The notes under the pieces: generated by a model
Seen by the model: the letters and a program-made list of their open reading frames with translations, nothing else
Databases searched by the model: none
Told to the model about the DNA's origin: nothing
DNA from: Caldilineaceae bacterium
GTDB lineage: Bacteria > Chloroflexota > Anaerolineae > Caldilineales > Caldilineaceae
DNA length: 64,000 nt
NCBI GenBank assembly: GCA_022842065.1
Contig: JALHQH010000030.1
Span: forward strand, 1 to 64,000
Direction: 5' to 3'
Translations under genes and position numbers: made by a program
In this document: positions 35,199 to 44,506 of the stretch, piece by piece
Layout: each line of letters begins with the position of its first letter
Numbering within the stretch: the stretch's first letter is position 1

Positions 35199-36233
35199 AT
35201 GCCGTTGATCTTTAATATTATTTATACACCTGGCACCGTACATTATCTCACCTTCTTTGTCTACAGCTTGTTGCGCTGGTCGGATTGTTCGTTTCGGTTG
35301 GTGGCCAATGGTTGCAGTCCCGAAGAGGAGTATGCGCTTCGGGACTTCTGCCAGCAAGATGTTCGTTTGGAATTTTATCGCTTGCCAACCAAGCAAGTGC
35401 TCGAACATGGCTTGGCGCTTAACCATTTGCAAAGTCTAACCCAATCCGCCGAATTCTGTTTTATGGATTCGGATATCTACGCGACAGGTGAATTTATCAG
35501 CCAATTTTTACCCCTGCGCACGGACCATGCGGCGGTTTTTTCCTGTTCGCCGGTTTGGTGTAAAGCTGAGGATAGTGTGCAGCGGGCAGACAACCCGATC
35601 ATAGCAGGCGAATTTAATTGCACCGATAATGGGCGCTGTTTAGGCAACACCTATTTTGCCATCTATGAGAATGCACTGCTGACCAGCTTTCGGCAAAAGC
35701 ACGGGATTGGCTTTGATCGTTTGACTTGGCAACAACTGCCACGGCGGTTGCAGCAACCATTACGCGCCCACCATTTACAGAAAGAATATTACGACACCGG
35801 CAAAGTACTCAATCTGCTCTTACAAGACGAAGGCCACCAACTCATTGTCCGCGAAATTGAGACATTACAGCACCTGGGCGGGGTAAGTATTGTCCCGATC
35901 CAACGCAGAGACGCAGCCAAACAACAGCAGCAGCCGTGGCCGCAGACGCTTGGGCAAAAGCTACTGCGTGCAACGGCGATCCGTTTGCGACGCATCTGGC
36001 AACCTGGGTACTACCATTTCACTTTTTCTAAACGGCGGGCAGCCTACAAAATCTATTTTCATGATCTGCTCGTTGCCCTGCATGAGCACAAAACGCCGCC
36101 ACCTTTACCCCAAATTGATGACCCGACAGTGGAAGCCAGGGTTGAGATAGTGCGCCAACAAATCATTCAGCTGCTTGAACAGCGTAAAAGTTATGGCGAT
36201 GCGGTCGCAAAGCAATGGGAACAGGTTGCGTAG
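35199..36233 (+). CDS. GT-A-like protein of unknown specificity, paralog pair member 2
   Basis: The 344-residue product is the second copy of the unknown family. It has FNIIYTPGTVHYLTFFVYSL, WSDCSFRLVANGCS, FCFMDSDIYA, GRCLGNTYFAIYEN and YYDTGKVLNLLL. It differs from member 1 mainly in the middle (an insert around NPIIAGEFNCTDN) and has a longer basic C-terminus. A strong AAGGAGAT lies ten bases before the ATG, and only two bases separate it from the preceding stop. Tandem duplication is the simplest origin, with divergent acceptors likely. Confidence 0.72.
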   Translation: MPLIFNIIYTPGTVHYLTFFVYSLLRWSDCSFRLVANGCSPEEEYALRDFCQQDVRLEFYRLPTKQVLEHGLALNHLQSLTQSAEFCFMDSDIYATGEFISQFLPLRTDHAAVFSCSPVWCKAEDSVQRADNPIIAGEFNCTDNGRCLGNTYFAIYENALLTSFRQKHGIGFDRLTWQQLPRRLQQPLRAHHLQKEYYDTGKVLNLLLQDEGHQLIVREIETLQHLGGVSIVPIQRRDAAKQQQQPWPQTLGQKLLRATAIRLRRIWQPGYYHFTFSKRRAAYKIYFHDLLVALHEHKTPPPLPQIDDPTVEARVEIVRQQIIQLLEQRKSYGDAVAKQWEQVA

Positions 36234-36235
36234 TC

Positions 36236-37927
36236 ATGGCAAGTATACAAAATCCACCTTTCATTCTCACCGGCATGCACCGTTCGGGCACCTCCCTTGT
36301 TGCCTCGCTTTTGAGGCAAATGGGGGTCCACATGGGGGATCAGCTAATCACCGCGGATCGTCACAATCCGCATGGTTATTTTGAAGACACAGCGTTTCTC
36401 CGCCTGCAGCAGCAGATGCTCACTCATTGTGTAAATCGGCAAGCGGCGGGGTGGCATGACTGGGGCTGGACAGAAAATGAGGAGTGGCACGCAGAAGGGA
36501 CAATGCGCTTTCGCCTACGGGCACAAAGGTTGCTTCAACAACGCGCCGGGCAAAAGTGTTTATGGGGCTGGAAAGAGCCGCGCACGACTTTATTCCTCGA
36601 TTTTTGGGATGGTCTAGCGACGAATGCGCGTTATCTTTTGCTCTATCGTTTTCCGTGGGAAGTGGCGGACTCAATGCAACGTCTCGGTGCACCTGTTTTT
36701 CTCCAGCACCCAGAATATGCTTACCCGATTTGGTGTTATTACAATCGCCGCTTGCTCGATTTCTATCGGCGCCACGCTGACCGTTGTTTGCTCCTGAATG
36801 TTAATGCCCTTGTCCAGCAGCCAGAACAACTATCGGCATTGTTAGAGTCGAAATTTGGGTTAGCGCTCCACGCCAGCAAAGCTGTTTTTGAAAACATTTT
36901 CAATCCAAACGAGTTTACCGCAGCTTCAGCCGCGGAACCGTTGATCAACTTGCTGGAGATTGCTCATGCACCAGTTATTCAATTGCTACGAACACTAGAC
37001 ACAACCGCCGATCTGTCCGGTCATGGCTTATGGCGCGCCGTAGACGATCTACGTTTCCCCGCGTCGACCACCGCGCGCACTTCGTTACCAGCACTCTCGC
37101 TTGTCATTCCCTGTTACAATCACGGCGAGTTTTTGTTAGAAGCGGTTGCGAGCGTGGAACGCTGTGCCCCGCATGAATGCGAATTATTGATCGTCAATGA
37201 TGGCTCTACACAACCCCAGACCGTGGCGATTCTCGCACAATTGAAACAGCAGGGATATTGTGTAATCGACCAACCTAACCGTGGCTTAGCCAGCGCGCGT
37301 AATCATGCAATTGCTGCGGCACAGGGCGATTATATTCTCCCACTAGATGCCGATAACCGACTGCGTCACGGCTATATTGAACAGGCTGTTCATATCTTGG
37401 AGACGCAACCGGCCATTGGCATTGTCTATAGTGACTGTCAGGAATTTGGTCTACGCACACGACGGCGCGTTGTACCGCCGTTTAATCTAAAAGCACAACT
37501 ACAAGGGCCGTCGATCGACGCCTGCGCGGTCTTTCGCAAACAGGTTTGGGTCGATTGTGGGGGCTATGATCCCACTTTGCGAGCATGGGAAGATTGGGAG
37601 TTCTGGGTGCACGCGGCTAAACAGGGCTGGCAGTTTCATCATCTAGCAGAGGTACTGTTCGATTACCGCATGCGCCCCAATTCGATGGGCTGGACAATTT
37701 CTGGGGCAGAAGTCAAGCGCATTATGACAGTTTTTTGGCGAAAACATGCTGCGCTGTATCAACAATATCTCCCCCAAATACAAAGCGAACAACAGTTGAT
37801 TGCCCAACACGTGCGCAATTGGCAACGTGTGCAGCAACAACGGCAGCGGTCGCTTTTATGGCGATTACGGCGGCTTAGCGCTGGCCTGAAGTGGCTGCGC
37901 CGTCTGTATTGGCCGGTTACCCCGTAA
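36236..37927 (+). CDS. Fused sulfotransferase-GT2 glycosyltransferase
   Basis: A bifunctional 563-residue protein. Residues about 9-250 are a sulfotransferase with the PAPS loop LTGMHRSGTSLVASLL (10-25) and the GWKEPRTTLFLDFW and LLYRFPWEVADSM blocks. Residues about 283-500 are a GT2 domain with LSLVIPCYNHGEFLLEA, LLIVNDGSTQPQ, NRGLASARNHAIAAAQG and PLDADNRLRHG (metal site), then AWEDWEFWVHA. It could glycosylate and sulfate the same residue. An ATG at 36215 is also possible; ATG 36236 starts closer to the first strand. The C-terminus is basic and aromatic. Confidence 0.88.
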   Translation: MASIQNPPFILTGMHRSGTSLVASLLRQMGVHMGDQLITADRHNPHGYFEDTAFLRLQQQMLTHCVNRQAAGWHDWGWTENEEWHAEGTMRFRLRAQRLLQQRAGQKCLWGWKEPRTTLFLDFWDGLATNARYLLLYRFPWEVADSMQRLGAPVFLQHPEYAYPIWCYYNRRLLDFYRRHADRCLLLNVNALVQQPEQLSALLESKFGLALHASKAVFENIFNPNEFTAASAAEPLINLLEIAHAPVIQLLRTLDTTADLSGHGLWRAVDDLRFPASTTARTSLPALSLVIPCYNHGEFLLEAVASVERCAPHECELLIVNDGSTQPQTVAILAQLKQQGYCVIDQPNRGLASARNHAIAAAQGDYILPLDADNRLRHGYIEQAVHILETQPAIGIVYSDCQEFGLRTRRRVVPPFNLKAQLQGPSIDACAVFRKQVWVDCGGYDPTLRAWEDWEFWVHAAKQGWQFHHLAEVLFDYRMRPNSMGWTISGAEVKRIMTVFWRKHAALYQQYLPQIQSEQQLIAQHVRNWQRVQQQRQRSLLWRLRRLSAGLKWLRRLYWPVTP

Positions 37928-37953
37928 ATGACATTACAAAGCACGAGGCGTTC

Positions 37954-38691
37954 ATGGAAAATACGGTAGAAGAGAACTTCCGTCTCTGGAATCATCAATA
38001 TCGCTGGTTGCACGATGGTGATGAATGGGATGGGCAAGCGCATGCCTGTGGCCAACCTTATCCGGCTTGGAAGCAAAGCGTGATCGAGCTGCTGATCCAG
38101 CCTAACCTTAACGCGACGGCTACCGTTGTCGAGATTGGCCCCGGTCATGGACGCTGGTCACAAGCAATTGCGCCGGCCTGCAGTACCTTGATCTTGGTCG
38201 ATCTCAGCCCCAATTGTATTGCTTACTGCCAACAACGCCTGGCGGCCTATGCCAATGTTCTTTATCTGGTGAATGACGGCTGGCAGCTTAGCGGGATTGC
38301 TGATAATAGCGTGGATTTTGTCTGGTCGTATGATTGTTTTGTCCACCTCGAAGCAGCTGTTTTGCAAAGCTATCTGGACGAAATCAAACGGGTGCTACGC
38401 CCAAACGGCAAGGCCATGCTTCATCACCCTGGGCGGCATCATTGGTGGCGTCAGCTCGCAGGCCTAGAACGGCTTGGGCAATGGGGAAAGCGCGCCTATC
38501 ACGGTTTATCAATCGGCTGCTGGAATGGAAAAGATGGTTACCGCTCGCAGCTTTCCAAAGAGGCCGTCACCAGGCTGGCCAAAGCGGCACACCTGCAGGT
38601 AGAAGCACAAATCCAGTGGTGGGGTGAGGCAAAAAGCTTTGGTATCCCGCGTTACAATGATTGGATCACCATTCTGCGAAAGGTGGACTGA
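37954..38691 (+). CDS. Class I SAM methyltransferase
   Basis: The 245-residue enzyme has the SAM loop VVEIGPGHGRWSQAI (near residue 58), ILVDLSPNCIAYCQQRL and the motif pair VDFVWSYDCFVHLE and IKRVLRPNGKAMLHHPG. It belongs to the Methyltransf_11/25 group, common in sugar and small-molecule methylation. CGAGG precedes the ATG at 37954. It lies between two sulfotransferase genes, so the methylated acceptor is probably part of the same glycan or glycopeptide. Confidence 0.87.
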   Translation: MENTVEENFRLWNHQYRWLHDGDEWDGQAHACGQPYPAWKQSVIELLIQPNLNATATVVEIGPGHGRWSQAIAPACSTLILVDLSPNCIAYCQQRLAAYANVLYLVNDGWQLSGIADNSVDFVWSYDCFVHLEAAVLQSYLDEIKRVLRPNGKAMLHHPGRHHWWRQLAGLERLGQWGKRAYHGLSIGCWNGKDGYRSQLSKEAVTRLAKAAHLQVEAQIQWWGEAKSFGIPRYNDWITILRKVD

Positions 38692-39572
38692 CTACGCTAA
38701 CCTTACCCAATTTCTTGCTGATTGGCGCGCAGAAGTGTGGCACAACGGCGCTGTATATGGTTTTGCGTCAACATCCACAAATCTATATGAGCCCAGTCAA
38801 AGAGCCACGCTTTTTTGCGTTTGCCGGCAACGCCCCTAACTTCGTTGGACCAGGTAGTGAGCTTTTCAATCAGGCGGTGATCCATGAGCAGGCGGCGTAT
38901 GAAACACTGTTTCGCCAAGCGGATGGCTATAAAGCCAGGGGGGAAGCATCGCCGATCTACCTAAGCAGTTATCAGCCAGTAGCGACAGCCCAGCGCATTC
39001 AAGCACTGGCACCTGACGTACGACTGCTTGCAATTCTACGCCAACCGGCGCAGCGGGCCTGGTCAGCCTACTTGCATCATCGCGGGCTAGGGTTGGAGCC
39101 AGTGGGTGATTTTTGTGAGGCATTGGCGCAAGAAGCAGTGCGAACAGATCAGCATTGGTACCCTGGTTGGCGCTACCAGCAAAATGGGATGTACGCAGCC
39201 AATTTACAACCCTATTTTGACCACTTTGATCGCCAGCAGATCCGTGTTTACCTGTATGAGGAGTGGAACAATCAACCCGGTGCGGTATTAGCCGATATCT
39301 TTCAATTCTTAGAGGTTGATCCAACCTTTAAACCAAATTTAGCACAGCGGCACAATGTATCACTGGTACCGCGCCACCAGTGGTTGCAACAGCTTCTCCA
39401 GAAACAGCCCCCAGCTTGGGGCCAGTGGTTGTTCAGGAGATGTATCAAAGCAAATCGCCGCCGCCCGGTGCTGCCGGCGGCGATTTATCAGCACTTGACC
39501 ATGCAATATCAGACAAGCATACAAGCATTAGAACAATTATTAAAGCGCAACCTGCAGCATTGGTATGTATGA
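38661..39572 (+). CDS. Sulfotransferase with no ATG start
   Basis: PAPS-dependent sulfotransferase. The PAPS loop is NFLLIGAQKCGTTALY, the 3'-phosphate site is LAILRQPAQRAWSAY, and IYMSPVKEPRFFAF and VYLYEEWNNQP complete the family pattern. It is a paralog of the gene at 41378, which begins MTQPNFLIIGAQ. The matching point here has ACG at 38694 where ATG would be expected; the only standard candidate is a TTG at 38661 inside the previous gene, and a CTG at 38688 overlaps its stop. The body is intact over about 290 residues, so the gene is probably active if translation starts. Confidence 0.8.
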   Translation: MDHHSAKGGLTTLTLPNFLLIGAQKCGTTALYMVLRQHPQIYMSPVKEPRFFAFAGNAPNFVGPGSELFNQAVIHEQAAYETLFRQADGYKARGEASPIYLSSYQPVATAQRIQALAPDVRLLAILRQPAQRAWSAYLHHRGLGLEPVGDFCEALAQEAVRTDQHWYPGWRYQQNGMYAANLQPYFDHFDRQQIRVYLYEEWNNQPGAVLADIFQFLEVDPTFKPNLAQRHNVSLVPRHQWLQQLLQKQPPAWGQWLFRRCIKANRRRPVLPAAIYQHLTMQYQTSIQALEQLLKRNLQHWYV

Positions 39573-39721
39573 GCAGCCCAACGTAACATGGCTTTAAAAT
39601 TATCCAGAACGTGCTGCGTGCATTTTGGCTTGGTGCTTTGCAGCCCTTTCATGAACGACGAACGCAGCCGTGTGCTGCGTATGCCCTATTGTCAAAGTGT
39701 TGCTAACGTGCTGTTGTTTTG

Positions 39722-39758
39722 AAACCAATCGTTTTTGCGCCAGCAAAACGATTGGTTT
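39722..39758 (+). terminator. Hairpin in the gap before the next glycosyltransferase
   Basis: AAACCAATCGTTTT at 39722-39735 pairs exactly with 39745-39758. The nine-base loop includes GCGCCAGC. It sits 150 bases after a sulfotransferase stop and 74 bases before the ATG at 39832. It can serve as a terminator, but no T-run follows. The rest of the 39573-39831 gap shows no gene. Confidence 0.5.
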
Positions 39759-39831
39759 TAAACAGCGCTCACTATAGCCGCATAGGGGCAGTCAACCAAC
39801 GTATACACAACGCGTTAAAGCTAACGGAATA

Positions 39832-41175
39832 ATGAAGATTCTCTATCTAATTCACGAATTCTATCCAGCGCATCATGGTGGCAGCGAAAAGTTCATTCTG
39901 CAACTGGCCCAACGCGTCCAAGCCCAGGGTCATCAGGTGAAAATCGTCACCTATGACAAAGGCAATCATGATCCATTACCAACCGATCCGACAATAGACG
40001 GTTGGCGTAAGCAGGTTAAAAAGCGTGCAATTACGCTTCTGCGTTGGACAGGGTTGTTGTCTTTATGGACAAAACGCACTCCTACCAAGCACGAACCAAT
40101 TCAAGTATACGAAGAGGTTTATGCCGGCGTACCAGTCTTAGGTTTTCGTGCCGCGCAGCTCGATCAAACGCAGTTTCATCTGGCAGATCCAAATTTAAGC
40201 GCTTTTGCCGAAGCCTTGCTACAACGCGAAGCGCCGGATTTGATTCATGCGGGCTATTTACTGCGCACAGCGGAATTTATCTATGCCGCGCAACGGTTGG
40301 ACATTCCCTATCTCATCACCTTAACCTCGTTTTGGTTGATTTGCCCAAAACATATCCTGGTTAATGAAAAACAGCAAGTCTGTGCGGGACCACGCGGTGG
40401 CGCAGAATGTAAAATTGGTTGCCCCACCTATAGTAGCCAGCAGATAGCAACGCGCAACGCCGATATGCAATGCGTACTAGCCCAAGCCGGCGCAATCATT
40501 GCGCCCTCACACTATTTGGCGCAGATTTTCCAGCGCGAAATCCACCATTTACGCCTTACTTATCTGCCCTATGGCATTGATTGCCAAGGGTTGCCGTTCA
40601 ACCAGCGGCGCTATCCAACGGGCCACCCCCTAGTCTTTTTCTTCGGGGGACGATTAGACCCAGAAAAAGGAATTGATCTGTTACTCACGGCCTTTAAGCG
40701 CTTAGCTTCGCCCCACGTTAGACTGCAGATTTATGGCGATGGCAAGGCACGCGAACGGGTACAGAAGGCGGCGCAGGCCGATGCGCGCATCGAGTATCGT
40801 GGCGTCTACACCCATGAACAAATCGGCGCGCTGTTGAATCAGATCGACGTTGTGGTCATCCCCTCAGTCTGGCACGAAAATATGCCCTTAATCATGCAAG
40901 AGGCGCAGGCTGCCGGCGTGCCAACACTCGTCTCCGACGTGGGCGGCATGACTGAGTGTGTGACCGATGGGGTGAATGGCTTTACTTTTCGCGTGGGCGA
41001 TGTGGCCGATTTACAGCGCAAACTGCAAATGATTATCGATCAGCCGGAAATTCTAAACAAGCTTAAAGAGAATATGCGCACTCCCCAACCGGGGCAATAT
41101 CGTGTGACTTCGTTGGCAGATGAGGCAAAGTTGTATTTAGAACAATACGAGCGAATTGTGAGGAAATCGCCATGA
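39832..41175 (+). CDS. GT4 glycosyltransferase
   Basis: The 447-residue GT-B enzyme starts LIHEFYPAHHGGSEKFILQL, the usual glycine loop. LTSFWLICPKHILVNEKQQV and a Cys-containing CAGPRGGAECKIGC segment are typical of this GT4 branch. The donor half has FFGGRLDPEKGIDLLLTAF, IYGDGKARERV, and HENMPLIMQEAQAAGVPTLV with the conserved Glu. A reasonable RBS (AACGGAATA) precedes the ATG. Its stop overlaps the next small gene by ATGA. Confidence 0.91.
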   Translation: MKILYLIHEFYPAHHGGSEKFILQLAQRVQAQGHQVKIVTYDKGNHDPLPTDPTIDGWRKQVKKRAITLLRWTGLLSLWTKRTPTKHEPIQVYEEVYAGVPVLGFRAAQLDQTQFHLADPNLSAFAEALLQREAPDLIHAGYLLRTAEFIYAAQRLDIPYLITLTSFWLICPKHILVNEKQQVCAGPRGGAECKIGCPTYSSQQIATRNADMQCVLAQAGAIIAPSHYLAQIFQREIHHLRLTYLPYGIDCQGLPFNQRRYPTGHPLVFFFGGRLDPEKGIDLLLTAFKRLASPHVRLQIYGDGKARERVQKAAQADARIEYRGVYTHEQIGALLNQIDVVVIPSVWHENMPLIMQEAQAAGVPTLVSDVGGMTECVTDGVNGFTFRVGDVADLQRKLQMIIDQPEILNKLKENMRTPQPGQYRVTSLADEAKLYLEQYERIVRKSP

Positions 41176-41381
41176 ATTCCATTAATCAAGCTGACCTGGC
41201 GCTCTATGCTTGTGAACTGTTTGACGCACAACTTGCCCACTATCAAGCACGACCACGGCGGACGATCAGCCTTGCGCCGCGTCTGCGGCTGCCGATGCAG
41301 CAGGCCAGACAAGCCACTGGGCAGATCAAGCGCAAAGTGCTTGCTGGGCTGAAGTCAGCACTGGCAAGGGAAATGCCATGA
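41172..41381 (+). pseudogene. Small C-terminal sulfotransferase fragment
   Basis: The 69-residue frame resembles only the last part of the sulfotransferase at 57816. Compare YQARPRRTISLAPRLRLP with YQAQPRRTYSLAPRLRAV, and the flanking ALYACELF with ALYTQACAIF. The PAPS-binding part is absent. It has an ATG that overlaps the previous stop and its own stop overlaps the next ATG, so it is placed like a translated gene, but no enzyme activity can remain. It is a deletion relic kept in frame, or a small basic peptide with a new role. Confidence 0.75.
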
Positions 41382-42286
41382 CACAGCCCAATTTTCTAAT
41401 TATCGGTGCCCAGAAGTGTGGCACGACGGCACTCTACGATGCGCTCTGTCAACATCCTGAGATTTATATGAGTCCGATCAAGGAACCCTTTTACTTTGTC
41501 TTGAATGGCGGCCCGCCTCCCTACCCAACACCCAGCGAAGAGTATCGGGCGCGGTTATGCTACACCGACGAAAGCTACGCGGCACTCTTTCAGGGGGCAA
41601 CCAATCAGCGCGCCATTGGCGAAGCATCCGCCCTCTATCTGAGCAGCTATCAACCGGAACGCACGGCAGCCAAGATTCAAGCCTTTAACCCGCAGATGCG
41701 GCTGATTTCCCTCCTCCGGCAACCGGCCGAGCGCGCTTGGTCGGCCTTTCAATACTACTACGCCCGCGGCTTTGAGCCGATCAAACGGTTTGAGTCTGCC
41801 CTAGCCGCCGAAGCGAAACGCCGGCAGGGAAATGACCTTCCTGACCTGCGTCATTTTGCCAACGGTTGCTATTTTGCCAATCTCAAACCCTATTTCGACC
41901 TTTTTCCACGGGAACAGCTTCGAGTCTATCTCTATGAAGAGTGGAATCAACAGCCACAGGCGGTCTTGCGTGATATTTTTGCCTTCTTAGGCGTTGATGA
42001 GAGTGTCGTACTCAAGCCGCCGCGCACCAATGTGACGATTGGCTATCGTTCACGCTCGCTGCAATGCTTTCTGGATGAACCTAATCAAGCGCGCGCGATG
42101 GTGGAGACGCTCTTGCGTGGCCGGCTACGCAAGAGCGTTTATCACAGATTACGCGTCTACAATCGGTGCCCGGCGCTGCCCCTTGCCCCGGCAATGCGGC
42201 AGGCGCTTACGCAACGTTATCGTCGTGACATTGAGCAATTACAAGGCTTGATCAACCGTGATCTATCCCAGTGGCTCACCGCTTGA
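41378..42286 (+). CDS. Sulfotransferase
   Basis: PAPS-dependent sulfotransferase of 302 residues. The PAPS loop is NFLIIGAQKCGTTALYDAL (from residue 5), the 3'-phosphate site is LISLLRQPAERAWSAF, and IYMSPIKEPFYFVL and VYLYEEWNQQP match the paralog at 38661. It would sulfate a hydroxyl of a sugar or lipid-linked glycan. The start is set by the ATG overlapping the small fragment gene. The 3' end runs just ahead of the GT4 gene at 42300. Confidence 0.92.
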   Translation: MTQPNFLIIGAQKCGTTALYDALCQHPEIYMSPIKEPFYFVLNGGPPPYPTPSEEYRARLCYTDESYAALFQGATNQRAIGEASALYLSSYQPERTAAKIQAFNPQMRLISLLRQPAERAWSAFQYYYARGFEPIKRFESALAAEAKRRQGNDLPDLRHFANGCYFANLKPYFDLFPREQLRVYLYEEWNQQPQAVLRDIFAFLGVDESVVLKPPRTNVTIGYRSRSLQCFLDEPNQARAMVETLLRGRLRKSVYHRLRVYNRCPALPLAPAMRQALTQRYRRDIEQLQGLINRDLSQWLTA

Positions 42287-42299
42287 GAAGAGGTTCATC

Positions 42300-43484
42300 A
42301 TGAAAATTGCCCTTTCAGTCGCTGACATGAGCGTCGGTGGCATTGCCAACTTCGTCCTCAACCTCAGTCAATCTCTTACTGAGGCTGGTCATGAGGTTCT
42401 GGTGATTACCCAGCGGCCGGGTGCGTGGTGGCCGCGCCTGGCGGAAAGCGGCATACACGGCTACTGCCTACCTCGTCGGCATTGGGATAGCGTGGCGCAA
42501 GCAGCACGACGTTTTGTGTCATACGTGACGGCGCAGCAGGTTGACCTACTGCTGGTCAACATCGGCATCGACAACCGCATCCCCATGCTGGCGTTGCATC
42601 GGCTGCCGGATCGGCTGCCAGTGGCGCTGGTTTTACACAATGATCGCCCCGAAGTCTATGCGCTGGCGGCGGTCAATGCGGCAGCGTGGCATTGCGCGGT
42701 GGCGGTCAGTCCCAAAGTGCAACAGGTCGCTCAGACGCACTTCCCACAGAAAGCCATCTACTGGATTCTACATGGCATTGCGCTGCCAACGCCTGAACAG
42801 CTTCGGGCAAGGGTAGGCTGGCGCGCCCCGCTGCAATTGCTCTTTGTGGGGCGACTAGATGATACACAGAAAGGGGTCTTTCGTCTGCCACGGCTGCTGC
42901 AGCATTGTCGCGAACAAGGGTTGCCTGTTCACCTAACCGTCATTGGCGATGGCCCCGACCGCGCCGCAGTGGCAACGCTATGTCAAACGGTCGGCGTTAC
43001 CGATCTGGTTGATTGGGTTGGCTTCCAAGCGCAGGAGATCGTCTTGGCGCAAATGCGCGCCCACCATCTCTTGCTGCTCCCTTCAAATTTTGAGGGCTTG
43101 GGCCTGGTGATTCAGGAAGCGCAGGCGAATGGCTGCGTGCCCGTCGCTTCACGCTTGCCTGGTGTGACGGATACGATTATTGCAGACGGGATCAACGGCA
43201 AACTGATTGAACCGACAGAGATTGTCAACTTTGTAGCAACGATTCGCAACTTTTTGAATGCAGCCGAGTGGCAGCAATGTAGCCAGGCCGGCATCGCACA
43301 GGCCCGACAACACTATGGAATTGGCCGGATGATGGAACAGTATGTGGCTTTGTTTGACGCACTTGGGCAAGGCGCTCATCCGCTGTTGGTTACACGATCC
43401 AGCTTGCGGAAACAGAGGGTAACACCTTTCACCTGGCGGGATTATCTTGTCCAACCGTTACGCAGACGGCTAGGGTCAGCATAA
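42300..43484 (+). CDS. GT4 glycosyltransferase
   Basis: The 394-residue GT-B enzyme starts MKIALSVADMSVGGIANFVL, preceded by AGAGG at good spacing (an upstream frame from 42258 lies in the sulfotransferase gene). VNIGIDNRIPMLAL and ALVLHNDRPEVYAL belong to the acceptor half. The donor half reads LLFVGRLDDTQKGVFRLPRL, VIGDGPDRAAV and LLPSNFEGLGLVIQEAQANG. It closely resembles the first half of the double glycosyltransferase at 58862, so the two share an origin and perhaps an acceptor. Confidence 0.91.
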   Translation: MKIALSVADMSVGGIANFVLNLSQSLTEAGHEVLVITQRPGAWWPRLAESGIHGYCLPRRHWDSVAQAARRFVSYVTAQQVDLLLVNIGIDNRIPMLALHRLPDRLPVALVLHNDRPEVYALAAVNAAAWHCAVAVSPKVQQVAQTHFPQKAIYWILHGIALPTPEQLRARVGWRAPLQLLFVGRLDDTQKGVFRLPRLLQHCREQGLPVHLTVIGDGPDRAAVATLCQTVGVTDLVDWVGFQAQEIVLAQMRAHHLLLLPSNFEGLGLVIQEAQANGCVPVASRLPGVTDTIIADGINGKLIEPTEIVNFVATIRNFLNAAEWQQCSQAGIAQARQHYGIGRMMEQYVALFDALGQGAHPLLVTRSSLRKQRVTPFTWRDYLVQPLRRRLGSA

Positions 43485-43485
43485 T

Positions 43486-44451
43486 ATGAGATTTTTACAA
43501 CTCAGCGCACCGAAAAGTGGCACTCTGTGGCTCTACCGCATCTTGGGTAATATCCTAGATGCCAACCACATTGAACGCCGTAGCTATATTCGTCAGCATC
43601 CGGCCTATCCGGCCGGCGAATCGTGGCCCTACCATTTTGCCGGCCAGGCGGATGTTGATTTTCTCTTCATCAAACCAGAGGGATATTGGGCGCGCTTTGC
43701 CGGGCAGAACTACCCGGTGGCAGATATTGATGACTATGTGCGCCAGACGTGCCACATTCGCTCCCATTCGCCCTTTTGCCCTCGCTGCCTGGAGCTATTG
43801 CCTAAGTTGGATAAGATTATCTATCTCATCCGCGACCCGCGTGATCGGCTCATTTCTTACGCCAGTTACATCTTTTTGCCCGAACGGGCGATTGTTGATC
43901 CCAGTGCGCAACGGGGCTATCAAAGTGTTGAGGGCTATCTGGCCGGTATGTTTACGCACGAGATGAACAGGTGGGTGCAAGAGGTAGGTGGGTATTTACA
44001 AGTTCAAGCCCAGTTCAACATTCATGTTGTCTTTTATGAACGGTTGCTTTATGCCTTTGAGCAAGAAATTGCGGCGTTGCTTGCCTATCTAGGGCTGTCC
44101 CTCACGCCACAGGCATGGACAACGCTCAAAACGGAAGTCGCTTTTGCCACGATGAAACGCACCCATGAGGGGCATGTGCGGCAAGGGCAAGCTGGTGGAT
44201 GGCGATCCACCCTCAATCAGAGGCAAAAATGCCAGGCATTACAAATGGCTGGGCCGTTGCTAACGTTGCTCCATTATCCTCTTGATGATGGGCAATCCTA
44301 CGCCACCCATCTGCCCAACTTACCGGCTGATCTAAACCAGCAACAAGTGCAAGCGGTGCTGCGTGCTTTGCAACCTTCGCTTTGGCAAAGATTGAAACAA
44401 CGTCTCCGGCACTGTGGCTATCCAAGGGTCTTAGGCAGGTGGATTTCATAG
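43486..44451 (+). CDS. Sulfotransferase
   Basis: The 321-residue product begins at once with a PAPS-binding loop, LQLSAPKSGTLWLYRIL. The 3'-phosphate site is IYLIRDPRDRLISYASY. The layout is of the Sulfotransfer_1 type and differs from the GAQKCGTT paralogs. The N-terminal half has an unusual region with CHIRSHSPFCPRCLELL, giving three Cys that could bind metal. It starts one base after the preceding stop. The end of the protein is Arg-rich. Confidence 0.88.
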   Translation: MRFLQLSAPKSGTLWLYRILGNILDANHIERRSYIRQHPAYPAGESWPYHFAGQADVDFLFIKPEGYWARFAGQNYPVADIDDYVRQTCHIRSHSPFCPRCLELLPKLDKIIYLIRDPRDRLISYASYIFLPERAIVDPSAQRGYQSVEGYLAGMFTHEMNRWVQEVGGYLQVQAQFNIHVVFYERLLYAFEQEIAALLAYLGLSLTPQAWTTLKTEVAFATMKRTHEGHVRQGQAGGWRSTLNQRQKCQALQMAGPLLTLLHYPLDDGQSYATHLPNLPADLNQQQVQAVLRALQPSLWQRLKQRLRHCGYPRVLGRWIS

Positions 44452-44506
44452 AATTGAATCAAAAGTTGAGAACAAACTTTCCAATGCGCGAAGCAACGAG
44501 GGATTG

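Noticed and set aside
38688..38693. CTG as the firm start of the sulfotransferase at 38661
   Set aside because: CTG starts are rare; it is mentioned only as an option.
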